64,000 nucleotides of DNA from Topomyia yanbarensis (GCF_030247195.1 NC_080672.1:401777037-401841036); one strand, 5' to 3'; numbered from the stretch's first letter, positions 44,455 to 56,965 are shown. Notes: generated by a model not told the origin, from the sequence alone. Numbers and translations are program-made.

Positions 44455-45850
44455 ACCGGTCGGGCATTGCCAAATTACGTCCTCTTCCACAAGTTTCCTC
44501 TACATGTTCGCCTTTCTGTATCGCATGTCATTAATTGCAGTACAAGAAAGTAATTGAGACACACAACAACCTATTGTTCCAATATGACCAGGCATGCTAA
44601 ATGCGGAGGATGTCTTGGGCATGGTTTTTGCAGTGAGAATGCTGAAAGTTGCCACTACTGTGAGGAGAGTTTACATGATCTTTCGACATGTCCCGCTTAC
44701 ATACAGCGGTCTCACAAATGACGTCCAGAAATGCTAAGTCGAATTACGCCACTAACCATTCCAAACTTTTATCATCTCTTGATTTTATGGTCAGGGAAAG
44801 CTAGACTCTGGTGATCCCCAATAGGAATTTACTCACGCCAAAAGCTATAGGAAAGGGAAGAATATTTCCTGACCTGAGAATCCTTGTTAAGTGCCAAAAG
44901 GTTTCCCTTCTGGGGTCATCAAATATAACAGATCGAGGAAGTGCTACCTCAAAGTCGAAGCAAATAACTGCTGGTCGTGCAAAACTGAAACAGTAAAAGA
45001 CGTTTTCGGCGCTTTTTGGGTCACCAAAATCCCCAAGTATCTCAACAATTCAGCCAAAGATTCAACCCAGTAGTTGACTGATGAAGTTCTTTGACATCGT
45101 GGGCTTGATATCTATATCTATCAATATTTCTGATTCCCTTAAAAGTACTTTGATAACTTTCCTGCTATTTTTGAAGTAATTGAAATTGATCCTGTAATAC
45201 TTTAAGTAAATAATTCAAACTTGAATTCCACATGGATGGAGAAGACCCCTAGAGAGAAGCGTATTTGTATAACTACAGGAAGTACGTGACATTGGAAACG
45301 AAAATGAAGCACTTGATGAAAGCTAAAAAACACGTATATTGACTCAGTTCGTCGACGGGTTAACGAGAGAAATATTGATGAGAACACTGTGAGGCACGAC
45401 CCAACGTGTGTGAAACCGAAGCAGTACAAACGAGATCGTCAGATACTGAAACCCTTGGAATTCTGAAAAAGTTTGTCCGGATTTTTCCCCGGTACAGAGG
45501 ACCTACAGCGACGCGTCTCCTAACTATACCGTGAACGAAACACCGTTTTGTTGGTGAAGTTCTCACTTGCTCTTATATAATGTAACAATAAAGCACCAGG
45601 GCGAAACAAAATCAAATTCAACCTGTAGAAAAATCTGCCGAACTCAGCTTATTGAATTTATTTAATAAGTTTGTTGAGGGTAATATTGTCCCACATGATT
45701 GTAGACAACGCCCTCCAAATACCAGGAAAACAAGTAGCCGAACACAACTTGTATCGGACAATTGAGACGCCGTCCTGAATTCAGAATTTGTTCTAGAAAA
45801 TGATACTATTCCGACTCGACTATTGGATAATAGTAAAATTTATAATTCTT
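44455..45850 (+). pseudogene. I-type retrotransposon remnant: ORF1 zinc knuckles and RT N-terminus
   Basis: Near 44465 the frame reads ALPNYVLFHKFPLHVRLSV, then a Cys-His series CGGCLGHGFC and CHYCEESLHDLSTCPAY, the zinc knuckles of an ORF1 (gag-like) protein. Near 44920, TDRGSATSKSKQ matches the ORF1 piece of the chimera at 15235. From about 45590 the sequence reads APGRNKIKFNL, NLPNSA, LNLFNKFVEGNIVPHD and VLENDTIPTRL in shifting frames, which is the RT N-terminal region of I-type elements (NLFNKFLEGNIVP...). Stops and frameshifts are numerous and the endonuclease is mostly missing. No catalytic RT motif remains. Confidence 0.65.
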
Positions 45851-47389
45851 CATTTCTTGAGCTGTTCTTCAAGGTAAATATTTTCTTTTTGGACAATTAC
45901 CACATGCATGTATGTTAGCACTATTCAAAGCATATGTGAATTTTCCATACCTAAAAACGCGGGAATTCCCCCATGCTAAGCTTTCGCTCGGTTTTTGTTA
46001 TATGAGCAAAGATTTTTTCAAGTTTATACAGCACAATAAAATGTAGATCGAGTTTGACCAGCTTCAAGCGTAAACCACCCGACGCAATCAACCAAAAATG
46101 AGTTTATTTATGTGATACATCAGCATGGTAATTTATGCCTATGATCCATTATGCCAATCCACAATGATCGGAAATTCCAAAAACGTGAACTTAATTTATA
46201 AGAGGTCAAACCATCAAATATATTCACAGAGGGTCTTTGGAGGAATTGTTTATATGAAGTTTCTATAGAATCTAATAAAAATTAAAATCAAAATTAAGCA
46301 TTTATATCTGAATAGATAGAAAGTCGGTCTCTTCAACAAAGTTTTTTAAATGCTCGTAATAATGAATTTCGCTGAGGAACTTGAACTTATAGAAGTAAAG
46401 GTTATCTATTTATCAAACGTTTTCTATGGCAATCCCCTTAAATTTTCGTTTTTTTTAAATATAACATTGCCACTGTGACTTTTAATGCAAATAGTGTTCA
46501 AGGCAAACAAGTAGGCATTTAAACCACACAATATTATTGAAGACTGTATGTAAATATACACATTTTTGAAAAAGTAGAGCTTCAATCACTTTGAAACGAA
46601 TGAGTATTTTTAAATACAATCTTCGACAACATTTTGTGGTGTGATGCATCCACAGTTGTCTTAAAATTGTTTGCATAAAAAGCTACAATGGAAAAAGTCA
46701 TATTAAAAACTAGCATCAAGAGGGTTTCGATAGAACAAGCTTCATAAATCTATAACCTTCAAGTTCAAGTTCTTCATCAAAATTCTTTACTACAAGCATT
46801 TCGAAAAAAACTTTTCTGAAGACACCAACTTTCTATCTCGTCAGTATAAAAAGTTTATTTTTTGTCAGATGGTGGGGAATATTCATAGGAATAATTCCTC
46901 CAAAGATATCTTGTGAATCAAGGGCGTATACAGGGGGCACGGTCCCCGCTGAATATTTTCAACTTGTTGAGAAATTTTAAATTATTTCAGTTTTAAAATA
47001 CTTTCAAACTTAAAATCTGCTCAAAAAAATTTCTTAGCTGATTTTTATGAATTTAGTTTCTTGCATAGTACAATTGCACAATGCTCATTTCAAAATCGAA
47101 ATTTCAGACCCTCTCTGAAGAAACTCCCTGGATCCATGTGAAAAATTATTCGCGCGAAAACGATAAAGGCGTATAGCAATTATGTTTTCTGGAACGTTTT
47201 ATAACGATCCAAGACCTTCATTTTGATGCTTTAGTTATAGTGATTAATCCCCCTTGAAGTGATATACATTTTTTCAAAATTTAAAAAACAAGATGATGTC
47301 TTCAATAATATTGAAGAACTAGTTTTTGCGAACATGTTTACTGAAGACCCAAAATCTCTATTTATAGTACACTCGAAGTTATTGGCCGT
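45851..47389. other. Old dispersed repeats; no gene recognised
   Basis: AT-rich. Words such as CAACTTTCTATCTCG and GAAGACACC near 46820 resemble segments of other dispersed repeats in the window (compare 48780-48800), but boundaries cannot be drawn. A short ATTTATGCCTATGATCC-like segment near 46133 is echoed at 49708-49775. Confidence 0.4.
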
Positions 47390-49640
47390 TGTTTGTGAAT
47401 GACCCTTGAAAAAGATTTTTTCAACATAACTTCTTAAATGTCATAGATAAAGCTTCAGAATATTCGGCAAAGTTGTTCGTATTATTAAGATACATATCTT
47501 TGCAGAAGAGATCATCAGTCTATCTTTTGAGACTTAGAAGTTATTGAGTAATTTTTGGTTAAATTAGCAAAATTTTTGAACTGGCAAAAACGGGCAGCCA
47601 GCTTTAGTTGCAATTAGAAGTGCTACTTTAACATTATAAAACTCAATAGAGTTTCCTTGTCTATCGTTGTCTCCAGGAGAGTTATTGTTTTTTTGAAATA
47701 ACTATTATTTTTCAAAAAACGTCCGAAAATGCTCGAGATGAGAAAAATTATGCGTTAATCAAATTTGTGTTTTTTGACGAGGGAAATAATTTCGTAGAAT
47801 ATATGAAACCCGTAGGAATGATAATTGACAAGATATTTAAAAAACATGTATTTGGGGGCCATCCATATATAACGAGCTATAACTCCTCAAGAATTAAACT
47901 TTTAAAGGCGCTAACCATATTTTTTTTTTCAAATTTTCTGAAAATTGTCTTACAGTTTTAATACGTTACTACGACAATTTTGCGATGGTTTTCGCAATGT
48001 TGTTTTAAAACAACAGGATTATTCACGAAAATCATAGCAGCAAATGACAAACCTTGCTATTTTCGATGAGTTGTCCGAAAACACTATTGACGTAAACTCA
48101 GCCGTTTCCACGTTAATAATCAATCACCATTTGAAACACTTTATTTTTCAAAAATTTCCAAATTACTATGAATTATATATTAGAGTGACAGAAAAAAATG
48201 ACCCCCATCGGCCCACCCCTGAGTCGATTCCTAGTCCCACCAGGAGTGTCTGCTCCAAATTTGAAGCAAATCGGACAAGTCTAGCTACCGGACCAACGTG
48301 CTTGAAGTTTGTATGGGATTTTTCGACAATTTACATGGAGAAAACCCTCTTGCTCACATTTTCGCCACTAGGTGGCACTGTATACATCAGATTATCACCA
48401 AAAGTGAAACTTAAGAAGATAATTTTATTATCTACAACTTTGTTGAAGACTGCAAAGCGATCCGACTCCAATAGGAAAAGTTATTAAACTTTTAACGAAG
48501 TGATGTCTGAGTCAGTTTTGCATGGGGCCTAGCAGTGCATGATAGTGTATCAGTACTACGTTCTAACAAACTAAACATTTTTGTGGATTAATGGTTAGAT
48601 TTAGCTGAATAGTATGTTCAGAAGAATTGTAGTACATAATACGAGTTATGTTTTGGTTAGAAAATTGTAGTTGCACATCTGACCGCATAGATGGCGCCAA
48701 CACTAACTTTTCAACGGAGAGAGATAGAATATTGAGATGTTTGGGAGAATTACTGCAATATTCTTGTTCTACAACTTTGTAGAAGACACCTAACTTCTAT
48801 CTCTCTCCGTTGAAAAGTTAATGTTGGCGCCATCTATGCGGTCAGATGTGGAACTACAATTTTCTAACCAAAACATAACTCGTATTATGTACTACAATTC
48901 TTCCGAACATACTATTCAGCTAAATCTAACCATTAATCCACAAAAATGTTTAGTTTGTTAGAACGTAGTACTGATACACTATCATGCACTGCTAGGCCCC
49001 ATGCAAAACTGACTCAGACATCACTTCGTTAAAAGTTTAATAACTTTTCCTATTGGAGTCGGATCGCTTTGCAGTCTTCAACAAAGTTGTAGATAATAAA
49101 ATTATCTTCTTAAGTTTCACTTTTGGTGATAATCTGATGTATACAGTGCCACCTAGCGGCGAAAATGTGAGCAAGAGGGTTTTCTCCATGTAAATTGTCG
49201 AAAAATCCCATACAAACTTCAAGCACGTTGGTCCGGTAGCTAGACTTGTCCGATTTGCTTCAAATTTGGAGCAAGTACTCCTGGTGGGACTAGGAATCGA
49301 CTCAGGGGTGGGCCGATTGAGTTTTCAAAAATTCATTATTTTTCTGGGCAGTCTATTATATATGATATAGAAAGTTGTTCATTTTGATACCATTTTACGG
49401 AACATACCGAACTTGCCAGAATGATACTTCAAAAGTTATATTATTGAATTGGCTGTAAAGGAATCATCCACAAACAACAAGCAATAATGTCTAAGATATT
49501 AAAGATAAAGACTTAGTGTCTTCATCAAAGTTGTTGGCAAAGGCTTGCTCTACAACTTTCCCGAAGACATGATTTTAATATATGCGCATGCATGAAAGTT
49601 GGTAAATATATCTCACTTTTAGGATGATTAATCATTGAGT
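47390..49640 (+). repeat. Dispersed repeat, copy B
   Basis: Aligns collinearly with copy A (1500-5290) but lacks the two insertions found there and carries instead the palindromic element at 48181-49354. Comparison of the copies defines each insertion. No coding capacity is evident; the function and class are unknown. Confidence 0.7.
48181..49354. mobile_element. 1.17-kb palindromic element, Mutator-like by TSD
   Basis: Two inverted arms of about 545 bp (about 48190-48731 and 48794-49345) are almost identical; I count roughly half a dozen differences. The spacer is about 62 bp. The termini read AGAGTGACAGAAAA and TTTCTGGGCAGTCT. ATTATATAT flanks both sides (48172-48180 and 49355-49363), and copy A shows the uninterrupted site near 5075-5085. 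The same 61-codon frame occurs on opposite strands in both arms, which is a by-product of the palindrome and not a gene. Long TIRs with a 9-bp TSD suggest a non-autonomous Mutator-like element; a fold-back element is the alternative. Confidence 0.85.
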
Positions 49641-50339
49641 TGAGTTGAGAATATATTTGATGGATTGGCCTCTAGTGAAATCAAGTTTATGACGATTCCG
49701 ACCACTATGCAATCGTTCATTATGCCCAATGTCTTCATGCCCAACGTTCATTATGCCTATTGTATTTATGCCTAATGACGAATATATTACTAATTTAAAT
49801 TAGAATGAAATTTGTGCCTCTTAGAGTCAAAATATTAGAAATAAATCAAATTTAAAATCATGTAAAACTGTTACATGATTTTAAAACACATTTAATCGCA
49901 TAGTTTCAAGAAATGTAAAATGTAAAACAGAGAAAATTGACACATTCATGCCAAATGCAACATAAATGTATATAAAGTTTACAAACGTGCATTTTTTTCC
50001 GAAAGATTCGAGACCTTCTAAATTCAGGGGTTCAGTGCATGAATGGACCAATAAACTCAAAATGAGATTTCTGATTTTTATTATCGGTTTTGATGGGCTG
50101 AAGTTTTTGCATTGTTTTCCAATCAAAAATCACAAATTTGAAAATTTTATTTAAAAATCGTTTTACAAACATATTCCAGAAAACAGAAGAGTATTCTAGT
50201 TATTTTCGGTAGCTTTTGTTTCTGGAATTTTGCATATTTACGGGACTGATTTGCGTACATGAACAGTACACAATTACATGAAATTGAAAAAATTTAACCA
50301 AATTTCACACACTTTCTCTTTAGAGTGTATTGTTTACAT
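49641..50339. other. ATGCC phrase repeats; no gene
   Basis: At 49708-49775 TTATGCCYAATG-like words occur four or five times, which looks like one end of a MITE; the other end was not found. The rest is AT-rich. Confidence 0.4.
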
Positions 50340-50735
50340 CCACTCAGTGTTGTATAGTTGTCACGGAGAGAATTGGGAGAGAGACGAATAGTGTGAGGTC
50401 AAAAATGCCTTATTATGCAGACCAATCCTGCAATGTAAATAAACATTACTCATGTTTCAGTTGGAGAAGATAAGTATTGTACATCCACAAAAAAGAAATT
50501 TAAATTTTCGTTAGAATTTAGTAAAATCGTGATTGTAAGGTGCATTCTAGAGTACATGTATTAATAAAGCTTTAGCATTATTTCATCTCAATATAATAGG
50601 AGTCATTTAAAGTGCAGGCTGTGGAAGCGGTTGTCAACATGCTAGTGTTGAAATCATCATAGAGGGAGTGCTGCCGTTTTGACTGGTTTTCACTCTTCGT
50701 CTCTCTCCCTATTCTCTCTGAGTTGTCAGTGAGAT
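50340..50735. mobile_element. MITE with GGAGAGAGACGAA inverted ends
   Basis: ATTGGGAGAGAGACGAATAG near 50371 and the complement of AATAGGGAGAGAGACGAAGA near 50688-50712 are inverted repeats extending over about 45 bp. The outer boundaries and TSD are unclear. It abuts the DD37E transposase remnant and may have inserted at its 5' side. Confidence 0.6.
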
Positions 50736-50797
50736 GGAAAGAAATCAGCAAAACGTTTTCGAAAGGATTTTTTCACCCATGTACAAATTCCTGGGTT

Positions 50798-51690
50798 GTC
50801 GCATTGTTCATTGATAAACTGATGAATTTACATCATTCAACCGTCTCAAAAATCCCTCAAAGGTTCCTGAAACCCCTAATGAAAGTGAATATCAAGCCAG
50901 AAGCTGAACTAAAACCGGGAACAACGCGCAAAGAGCGAGAGAGCACTGATTGCTAATTAGAACTGAAATCTGAATATTTCGACACGGGGCTTGGCTAAAA
51001 AATTTCGCAGTGTCGTGCAGAGGGCCAAGAAACGATCTGGATTGAAAATGTACAAGAACTTCCTAAATTGTGACAAGCGTCAGCGGAATGTTGCCAAATC
51101 GTGCGCTCGGGGAAACTTTACACGACTCTGCTAACCGGTGCTGTATTGTTTGTTTTTTGTTTATTAGGGGCTTTAATCTTTAAGGTTATTTACCCATGGA
51201 GGTGCTGCGTCTACATCAAAGCGGATTTTATGCGGTTGTCCGAAGGGGAATAATTCACGAAGTAGAACAAGTTTGATGTGGGAGATCGTTTCAAATTAAA
51301 TCCGAAATTCGCTTCGAAATATCTGATTTGGCAGGCCATATGCACTTGTGGTAAACTTAATGAATCATTCATGATCGAATGCACTATAAACGATGAGATT
51401 TACAATAGTGAGAGCCTTCACAGCAGCACAACCAAAAACCGTTGTTTTGGCTTCATGCCACATAGAAATTGTGCACAGGCAATTCGGTTGGTTTTATGCT
51501 AAAAAATATGAACCCACTAAACTGCTCTGCACTCCGTTCGATCGAAATCTATTTAGTCAGGATGAAATGCGAACTTCGGAAGACTAAAGGAGAGGCGAAA
51601 AACGGAAGTGGAAAAAACTTAGAAAACCGCACCGGAAACGGCTGTACAGGCTTTGAAGGAGGGCGCAATATCTAGCATGTTACTCAAACT
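50798..51690 (+). pseudogene. DD37E Tc1-mariner-type (ITmD37E-like) transposase, decayed
   Basis: The order of motifs follows the family: LMNLHHSTVSKIPQRF (first helix-turn-helix), ISTRGLAKKFRSVVQRAKKR and SGLKMYKN (second), then VYIKADF where DDETYVKADF is expected, FASKYLIWQAICTCGKLNES, VVLASCHIE for PDLASCHY, and LRSIEIYLV for LRPIERYWA. Parts alternate among three frames, with stops near 50956 and 51100. The first two catalytic Asp residues are lost while the Glu of the third motif remains. It is inactive. A related copy lies at 33940-34545 on the other strand. Confidence 0.8.
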
Positions 51691-53000
51691 CATCCTAAAA
51701 GGTAAACGACGTATGTAAGCTGAAATTAAGGAATGTTTTGGTTTCATTTAGTTAGCCGATTCACCAAATAATCTAAAGTGTGGCAATAATTAACGACTCA
51801 CCCTTTATATCGGAGCGGAGCATTATTAGAAAAGGACCAACATCCCTACGCTCATCCAATTCCTTCATTCCGTCCGACGCATTCCCAGCATTGGTCTGAC
51901 ATTGATGTGACATTGACGCATCCCCAGCATTGGCCTGACATTGGCAGTTGGTCTGGGTTCAATCCAAGCCGATGTCGTTGAGATTTTTATGAGGTGAAAA
52001 AGTCTGTGGTCCTTCGGAAAGGAAGTAAAGCCGTTGGTTCCCGGTCCATAAGATGATGGATCGATATCTAGTCCAGATAGTGACCGCTCTGGCGTCAGTA
52101 ATGAAGAAGTGGAATCCAACTTCTATACTTACTAACAAATATCCTCCTCCAGTGATACTTGTGGAGTGCGCAATAGTATATACGGTCTCTAGCAAAAGTA
52201 AGTATCGGACTAACATTCCTTCCCTTTCCTCCCGCGATCTACGTTTGGGCATGGCCGGCGCCAGTTTTGATCAATAAACACTTTAGAATTACCAGGAGTT
52301 GCATATTGAAAGATGTTTCACTACTCCCAAGCATAATTATCCACTGATACCCTGTGCAACTTCAGCTAGTAAGCGCACGTGTGAATGCTTATGTAACTAA
52401 TCGCAGTCGCTACTTGTTGCAAGTGATACTTGGATAGTACGACGTTGATCCGATATAAGACTGACATCGTTTTTGACTTCCCTGGAATGAGTCTTCTATC
52501 ATCACAAGAAGACATCTTAAATTGTATGCAAGAGGGTTTCTTGCATTCCTTGCACTTTACAAGAGTACTTCCAGTGATTCTTACCGCGTTGGTTTTGGGT
52601 GTAGCTATTCACCGCAACATTTTTTATTAGCTTTCTCTATCTAACTGTATTATTTATCACCTAATGACCTCTGCTGGGGCCAACCGATCAGTAGGTCAGT
52701 ACGTTACCGAGCAATATTAATGCGAATCAAACGTCATAAAACAAACGTGTACGTGTAGCGATCTGATAGCACACACGATGAATGTTCCGGCCAGTATCGT
52801 ACATGTTAATCGAACTGAAACACATGCATCGCTTCTCTTCTACTATTACTATACCAAGCGCTGGGCTGTGGCGTCGAGAGGGGGTAGCGGCAAGCGGTAT
52901 GCTATTGTAAAACGAAACAAACAAAACACTCGAATGGCACACCTTATCATTGTGCTAGCAGCATACGACGGAAGAAAACTTTAGGTCCTGTCCGCGATGG
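51691..53000. other. No gene; one small tandem duplication
   Basis: At 51876-51946 a roughly 37-bp unit containing CCCAGCATTGG and CTGACATTG is repeated twice. Open frames here overlap on both strands. No domain or splice structure is recognised. Confidence 0.4.
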
Positions 53001-55016
53001 TACTGATACTGATGAAACAGAGAAAGACGCCCACACTTGAAAAGGGCGCTGGCTGGTGAAGCTCAGATAAGGTCAAAAAATACAATTGACTCTATCGAGT
53101 AAGTCTTTCATTCGAAGCCTACTACTATTCGGCGAACAATCAGCAGTGATCAATGAAGCGCACATGAACTTGATGGTGATTCTACCCACCTCCGCACCGA
53201 AACCATCCGATCCGACCACACCGATCGTCGTAGTAACAAATTCAGGGGCGCCAGTCGTAGTGCAGTTTGCCCTTGCACACTGCACGGCACGGTGGTGGGT
53301 AGGAGGCGGGGAGGGGAAATCGTGCATAATTCAGGTGATACCGAACCGCTGCAGCCGCATCGCACTGAACGAGGAATGACTGCGCGCACGCTATGCGAGA
53401 AAAGCTAGTTGTGCGTTGCATTTTTTTTTGCACCGAACAGTTTTGAACTTGGACGCGTTGGATCAGGGTAGCGTGACTTGTTGCAGCCGATGATTTGTAT
53501 TCTATGTACCTTCCCCTCCCTAGTCGGAGCTATTTGTGGGTGCGGGGGCAATTAGTTGATCGTTGCGTGGTTATCAGCTACTTCCGAGTTCGGTGTCAGA
53601 GTGGCTGGCAAAGTCATCAGTTCAATTACATACACTCAATCGTTTCATTAGGGGGTAGGTGGGGGAATAGCTAGAATTGGTCAAATGATTTGTTGTTCAA
53701 ACTCTTCCCGTTTTATAAATAGCTTACTAGAAGATTAATTGGTTGGTAGGTGAATTACCTGAAAAAAAAAACAAAAAAAATGTATCGGTTAGATTGAAAA
53801 CTATTGATTGGACAAGAATTATATATAATTGTTAAAAATGCAAATGTTTTGATAATTATTTGGATGAGTTAAAGCGGATCAGAATTTGGCACTTTTGTTT
53901 GATTCATAGAAACGAGCTGTCATAGGATACCGGCGCGCGTCGGATCGGCGGAGTACACAGTCGTAAGTGGCCTGCCGTTTCAGGGTTACAGACAACATTT
54001 GTGCAACAAAGTGGTGGTATCGTCTAAGCACAAGCTCAGTGTTGGTGTTAGTGTCGATACCGTTTACTGGCAGTGCTTCCTCATTCTACATTCCAACGCG
54101 CGAACCGGCGCCGATGCATTTGAATGACACTCGACAATGCGCGCTACCCCCGTGCGTCGTATTTTTGCTACTGATGAACATTCGGAGAATTGGTCTGGCA
54201 TTGCGAGTGCTAATAATTTTACTAAACGCCAGCCAGTCAGGAACAGGGTTCACAATGTAGTCGGAAAGTGTGCTCACGAGGGCAGTAAACAATTTACTGT
54301 GTAATCAAAATATTTTTGGCAGGAATGCATTTCTATGCGGCGATTTGTCACTTGCTTCACGACTGTTTGAATAATGTTTTCTGTCAGCAAAATATTCGTT
54401 TTATCATCGACATCTCACGTTCGCTCGTCGGAATGTTATGGTAGTTGATACGACAAGTACGTGATATTTACTGTGTATAAACATTTTTCAGCATAACATG
54501 TTCATGATGCCTAAAATTTATGTATAAATAATAATTTAGACGGTCTTGAACATATCTGGTAAAACTCCCGGCTTTACCACTAATCTAAGCTGTTTCAGAT
54601 TAAAAGTTTGAAATTATAATTATATTTATTTATTAGATCTTGGGCAGATACCACCCAGAATGCGTGTATAATTACTCATTGTTAAAGTGTTAAAGATATT
54701 TCTAAATGCTTTCTTATAACTAGTCGTAAAGTTGAAAAGTTCGATTGAATTTGCTGCAATATCTATCTACTGTCTACCGGATCATTCAAACTATAACGTG
54801 TAAGGTGTCTTGGAAGCTACTGAAGCAGTCGATACATCATAACACGAGAAAGAACAAGCAAATGCAAATTCAAATTACGGGAGAACACTATCACGATTGA
54901 CTTTTCGCAGACCCGTCTTAGACCTACAGTGCGCGAGACAGAACAGTTGATGAAAGTGAAAATGGTACTTTTTCTTACAGAAGCTTCACGCATACAGCTA
55001 CATCATACTAGACAAG
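53001..55016. other. CpG-rich unique stretch; no gene established
   Basis: From about 53030 to 54260 the sequence is CpG-rich and free of recognisable element structure, similar in character to 19120-20110 and 40010-40500. The overlapping frames on both strands show no domain. It may be host regulatory or untranslated-exon sequence. From 54300 it returns to AT-rich DNA. Confidence 0.4.
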
Positions 55017-55018
55017 TA

Positions 55019-56165
55019 GGGGAATGTGTTCGGTTGACGGCACACTTTTGTTTTTGGCTCACAATATTACTCCAATTGAACAATATATAGGAATAAGCAT
55101 ACCAATGGAAAGCTAGAAGCCTTAGCTAATAACTATAATAACATGAAAGAAATTAATTTATTCTGTCAACTTGAAAAAAATTATTAACAATTTAGAAAAA
55201 TGATAATTTTTTACCAGTTTGAAAAATGTTGTCGGTTGTCGGCACCCTAAGAAATTTTACTAAAAATGGAAAAATATGAATGATAATCATCAATATTCAA
55301 TGGCAAAAGGAAATTTATTCATTTTAACAACCATCAAAGGCATTATGAACATCATTCTTCATCATAACCACAATATGTGTATGTGAAAAACTAGTGTGAA
55401 TATTACGCACTGCTAAGGCACTGACGGATCGCATTCACTGCAATTGAGTTAGTTTCAGGCAGTCCATTTTTTACATAAGCTTCAGACAGATCAGATAGAG
55501 GTCAGCCAAAGCGAGAGGGGGACTACAGGGTTAAACTCTCCCCCCCCCCTCCCACACCAAATTGTCTGGTCGTAACAATCTGGTATATGCAGTGCTACCT
55601 AGCGGTATAAACACGACCAATTTTTCATGTAAATGTAAAACGCTAAACCGGAAGTTGTCTTCCTGGTTTTCAGAATGGTTACAAAGATGATCTCTGGTAT
55701 CTATTCGTAAAGCCCGTTCCAAAATGCCCAATTGATTAGGATATTGAGAGCATTTACCATTAAAAATGGGGTGCTTACAACCGACCATGTTTGAGTGCCG
55801 ACAATCTATTTTAGTAACCTTTTTAAAAACTAATAAAAAAAATTGTGGCGAACACTTCGATGCCATTCAATGCTGAATCACAAAATAGAATAATTTGATA
55901 TCGTAAATATTCAATGCGCATACTTTTTCGATCGATTTACTTCTTTCGATAACACTAAGCAAATCATCAAAAAAAACTTTTAAGTAGAGTTTCACTTGTT
56001 TAAAAATTATGTTGATTGTAGAACAGAACATTCGAGTCTGTTTGCTTCAGCAATCGACACAAAAAGATTATGCTAATATAACACACGTATAATATTTATT
56101 AGAATGTCCATGTCTGGTCTCTATCAAAAGCTACATAGCGGTGTCGACAACCGACCACTTTCCCC
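55019..56165. mobile_element. TA-flanked phrase-repeat MITE (GTCGGTTGTCGGCAC)
   Basis: The ends GGGGAATGTGTTCGGTTGAC and the complement of GGGGAAAGTGGTCGGTTGTC are flanked by TA (55017-55018 and 56166-56167). The phrase appears forward near 55029 and 55231 and reversed near 55770, 55795 and 56140. A diverged sliver of the palindromic family (GCAGTGCTACCTAGCGG) lies inside near 55590. Its right end abuts the LOA ORF1 remnant. Confidence 0.8.
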
Positions 56166-56167
56166 TA

Positions 56168-56865
56168 GCACTAAAAACGTTCAACTCCTTAACCGAGGCC
56201 GAAAGCTTCATAGCGAAGAACGGCGTCGAATATGGAAATGTCAATACCAAGATTCCCGTGTATATGCTCCTCGATCTAATTTTTCCCTGACATTCTCAAC
56301 GGTGTTCCGGTGATGCAAATGCGGCTGAATCAACCTATACCGTCATACTTGATTTTCGAGGTCAGATCATCTCAAGGTTTTAACTACATACAAAGAACCC
56401 TAAGCACATATCCTGGGTAGACGCCAGTCCTATAACCAAACGGCACACTACGGTAAGCCATGCACAAAAACAACTAAAGAAAATTCATCTACTACAACCA
56501 ACACTATCAAACAAGCTTCGACATCTGCTGATACACAACAGACAGCCAGCCAAAAATAAATGCTGGACAAACAATATTTCACTGTATCCTCAAACCAACA
56601 GTTAACACACCAAAGGAAGAAATAAACAATACAGGAGACGGTTATACCAGAGTCACTCAAAAAAAAACAAAAAGCACCATACATGTAACAGCAAAAATCA
56701 AAGCTCTAGCGACGACGACATGGACTCAAACACAAGCGAAAGAGAGAAGGCAGATGGAATGTTCAGCAAGCGTCAGAGAGTAAAAACAAACAAGAAGCGG
56801 AAAGCAGTGCGCCCAAAAGAGTCAACTAAAATAATATTCGATTATTTATTTACTTTTATCTATAA
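56168..56865 (+). pseudogene. LOA-type ORF1 (gag-like) remnant
   Basis: The frame reads SLTEAESFIAKNGVEYGNVN then TKIPVYMLLD, breaks, and resumes with SYNQTAHYGKPCTKTTKEN, which resembles the Cys-His region (usually CxHC...AHYGKPC) before the ORF1 C-terminus. After one stop it continues SSSDDDMDSNTSEREKAD and a basic stretch KRQRVKTNKKRKAVRPKES. Acidic-serine followed by basic tails are common in these nucleic-acid-binding ORF1 proteins. The first Cys residues of the knuckle are lost. The N-terminus is missing, perhaps removed at the junction with the adjacent MITE. Assignment leans on its position upstream of the endonuclease. Confidence 0.55.
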
Positions 56866-56965
56866 TGAATTGTAAATGGACTGGTTTTCTTACATTCTTC
56901 GAGCATAGGTACACTGGGTTATATTATTCCGTATAACTACCACATAACGAGTATATTATATTGAA

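Noticed and set aside
48044..49222. Paired protein-coding frames with identical C-terminal 61 residues
   Set aside because: They are the same arm sequence read from both sides of the palindrome; there is no domain.
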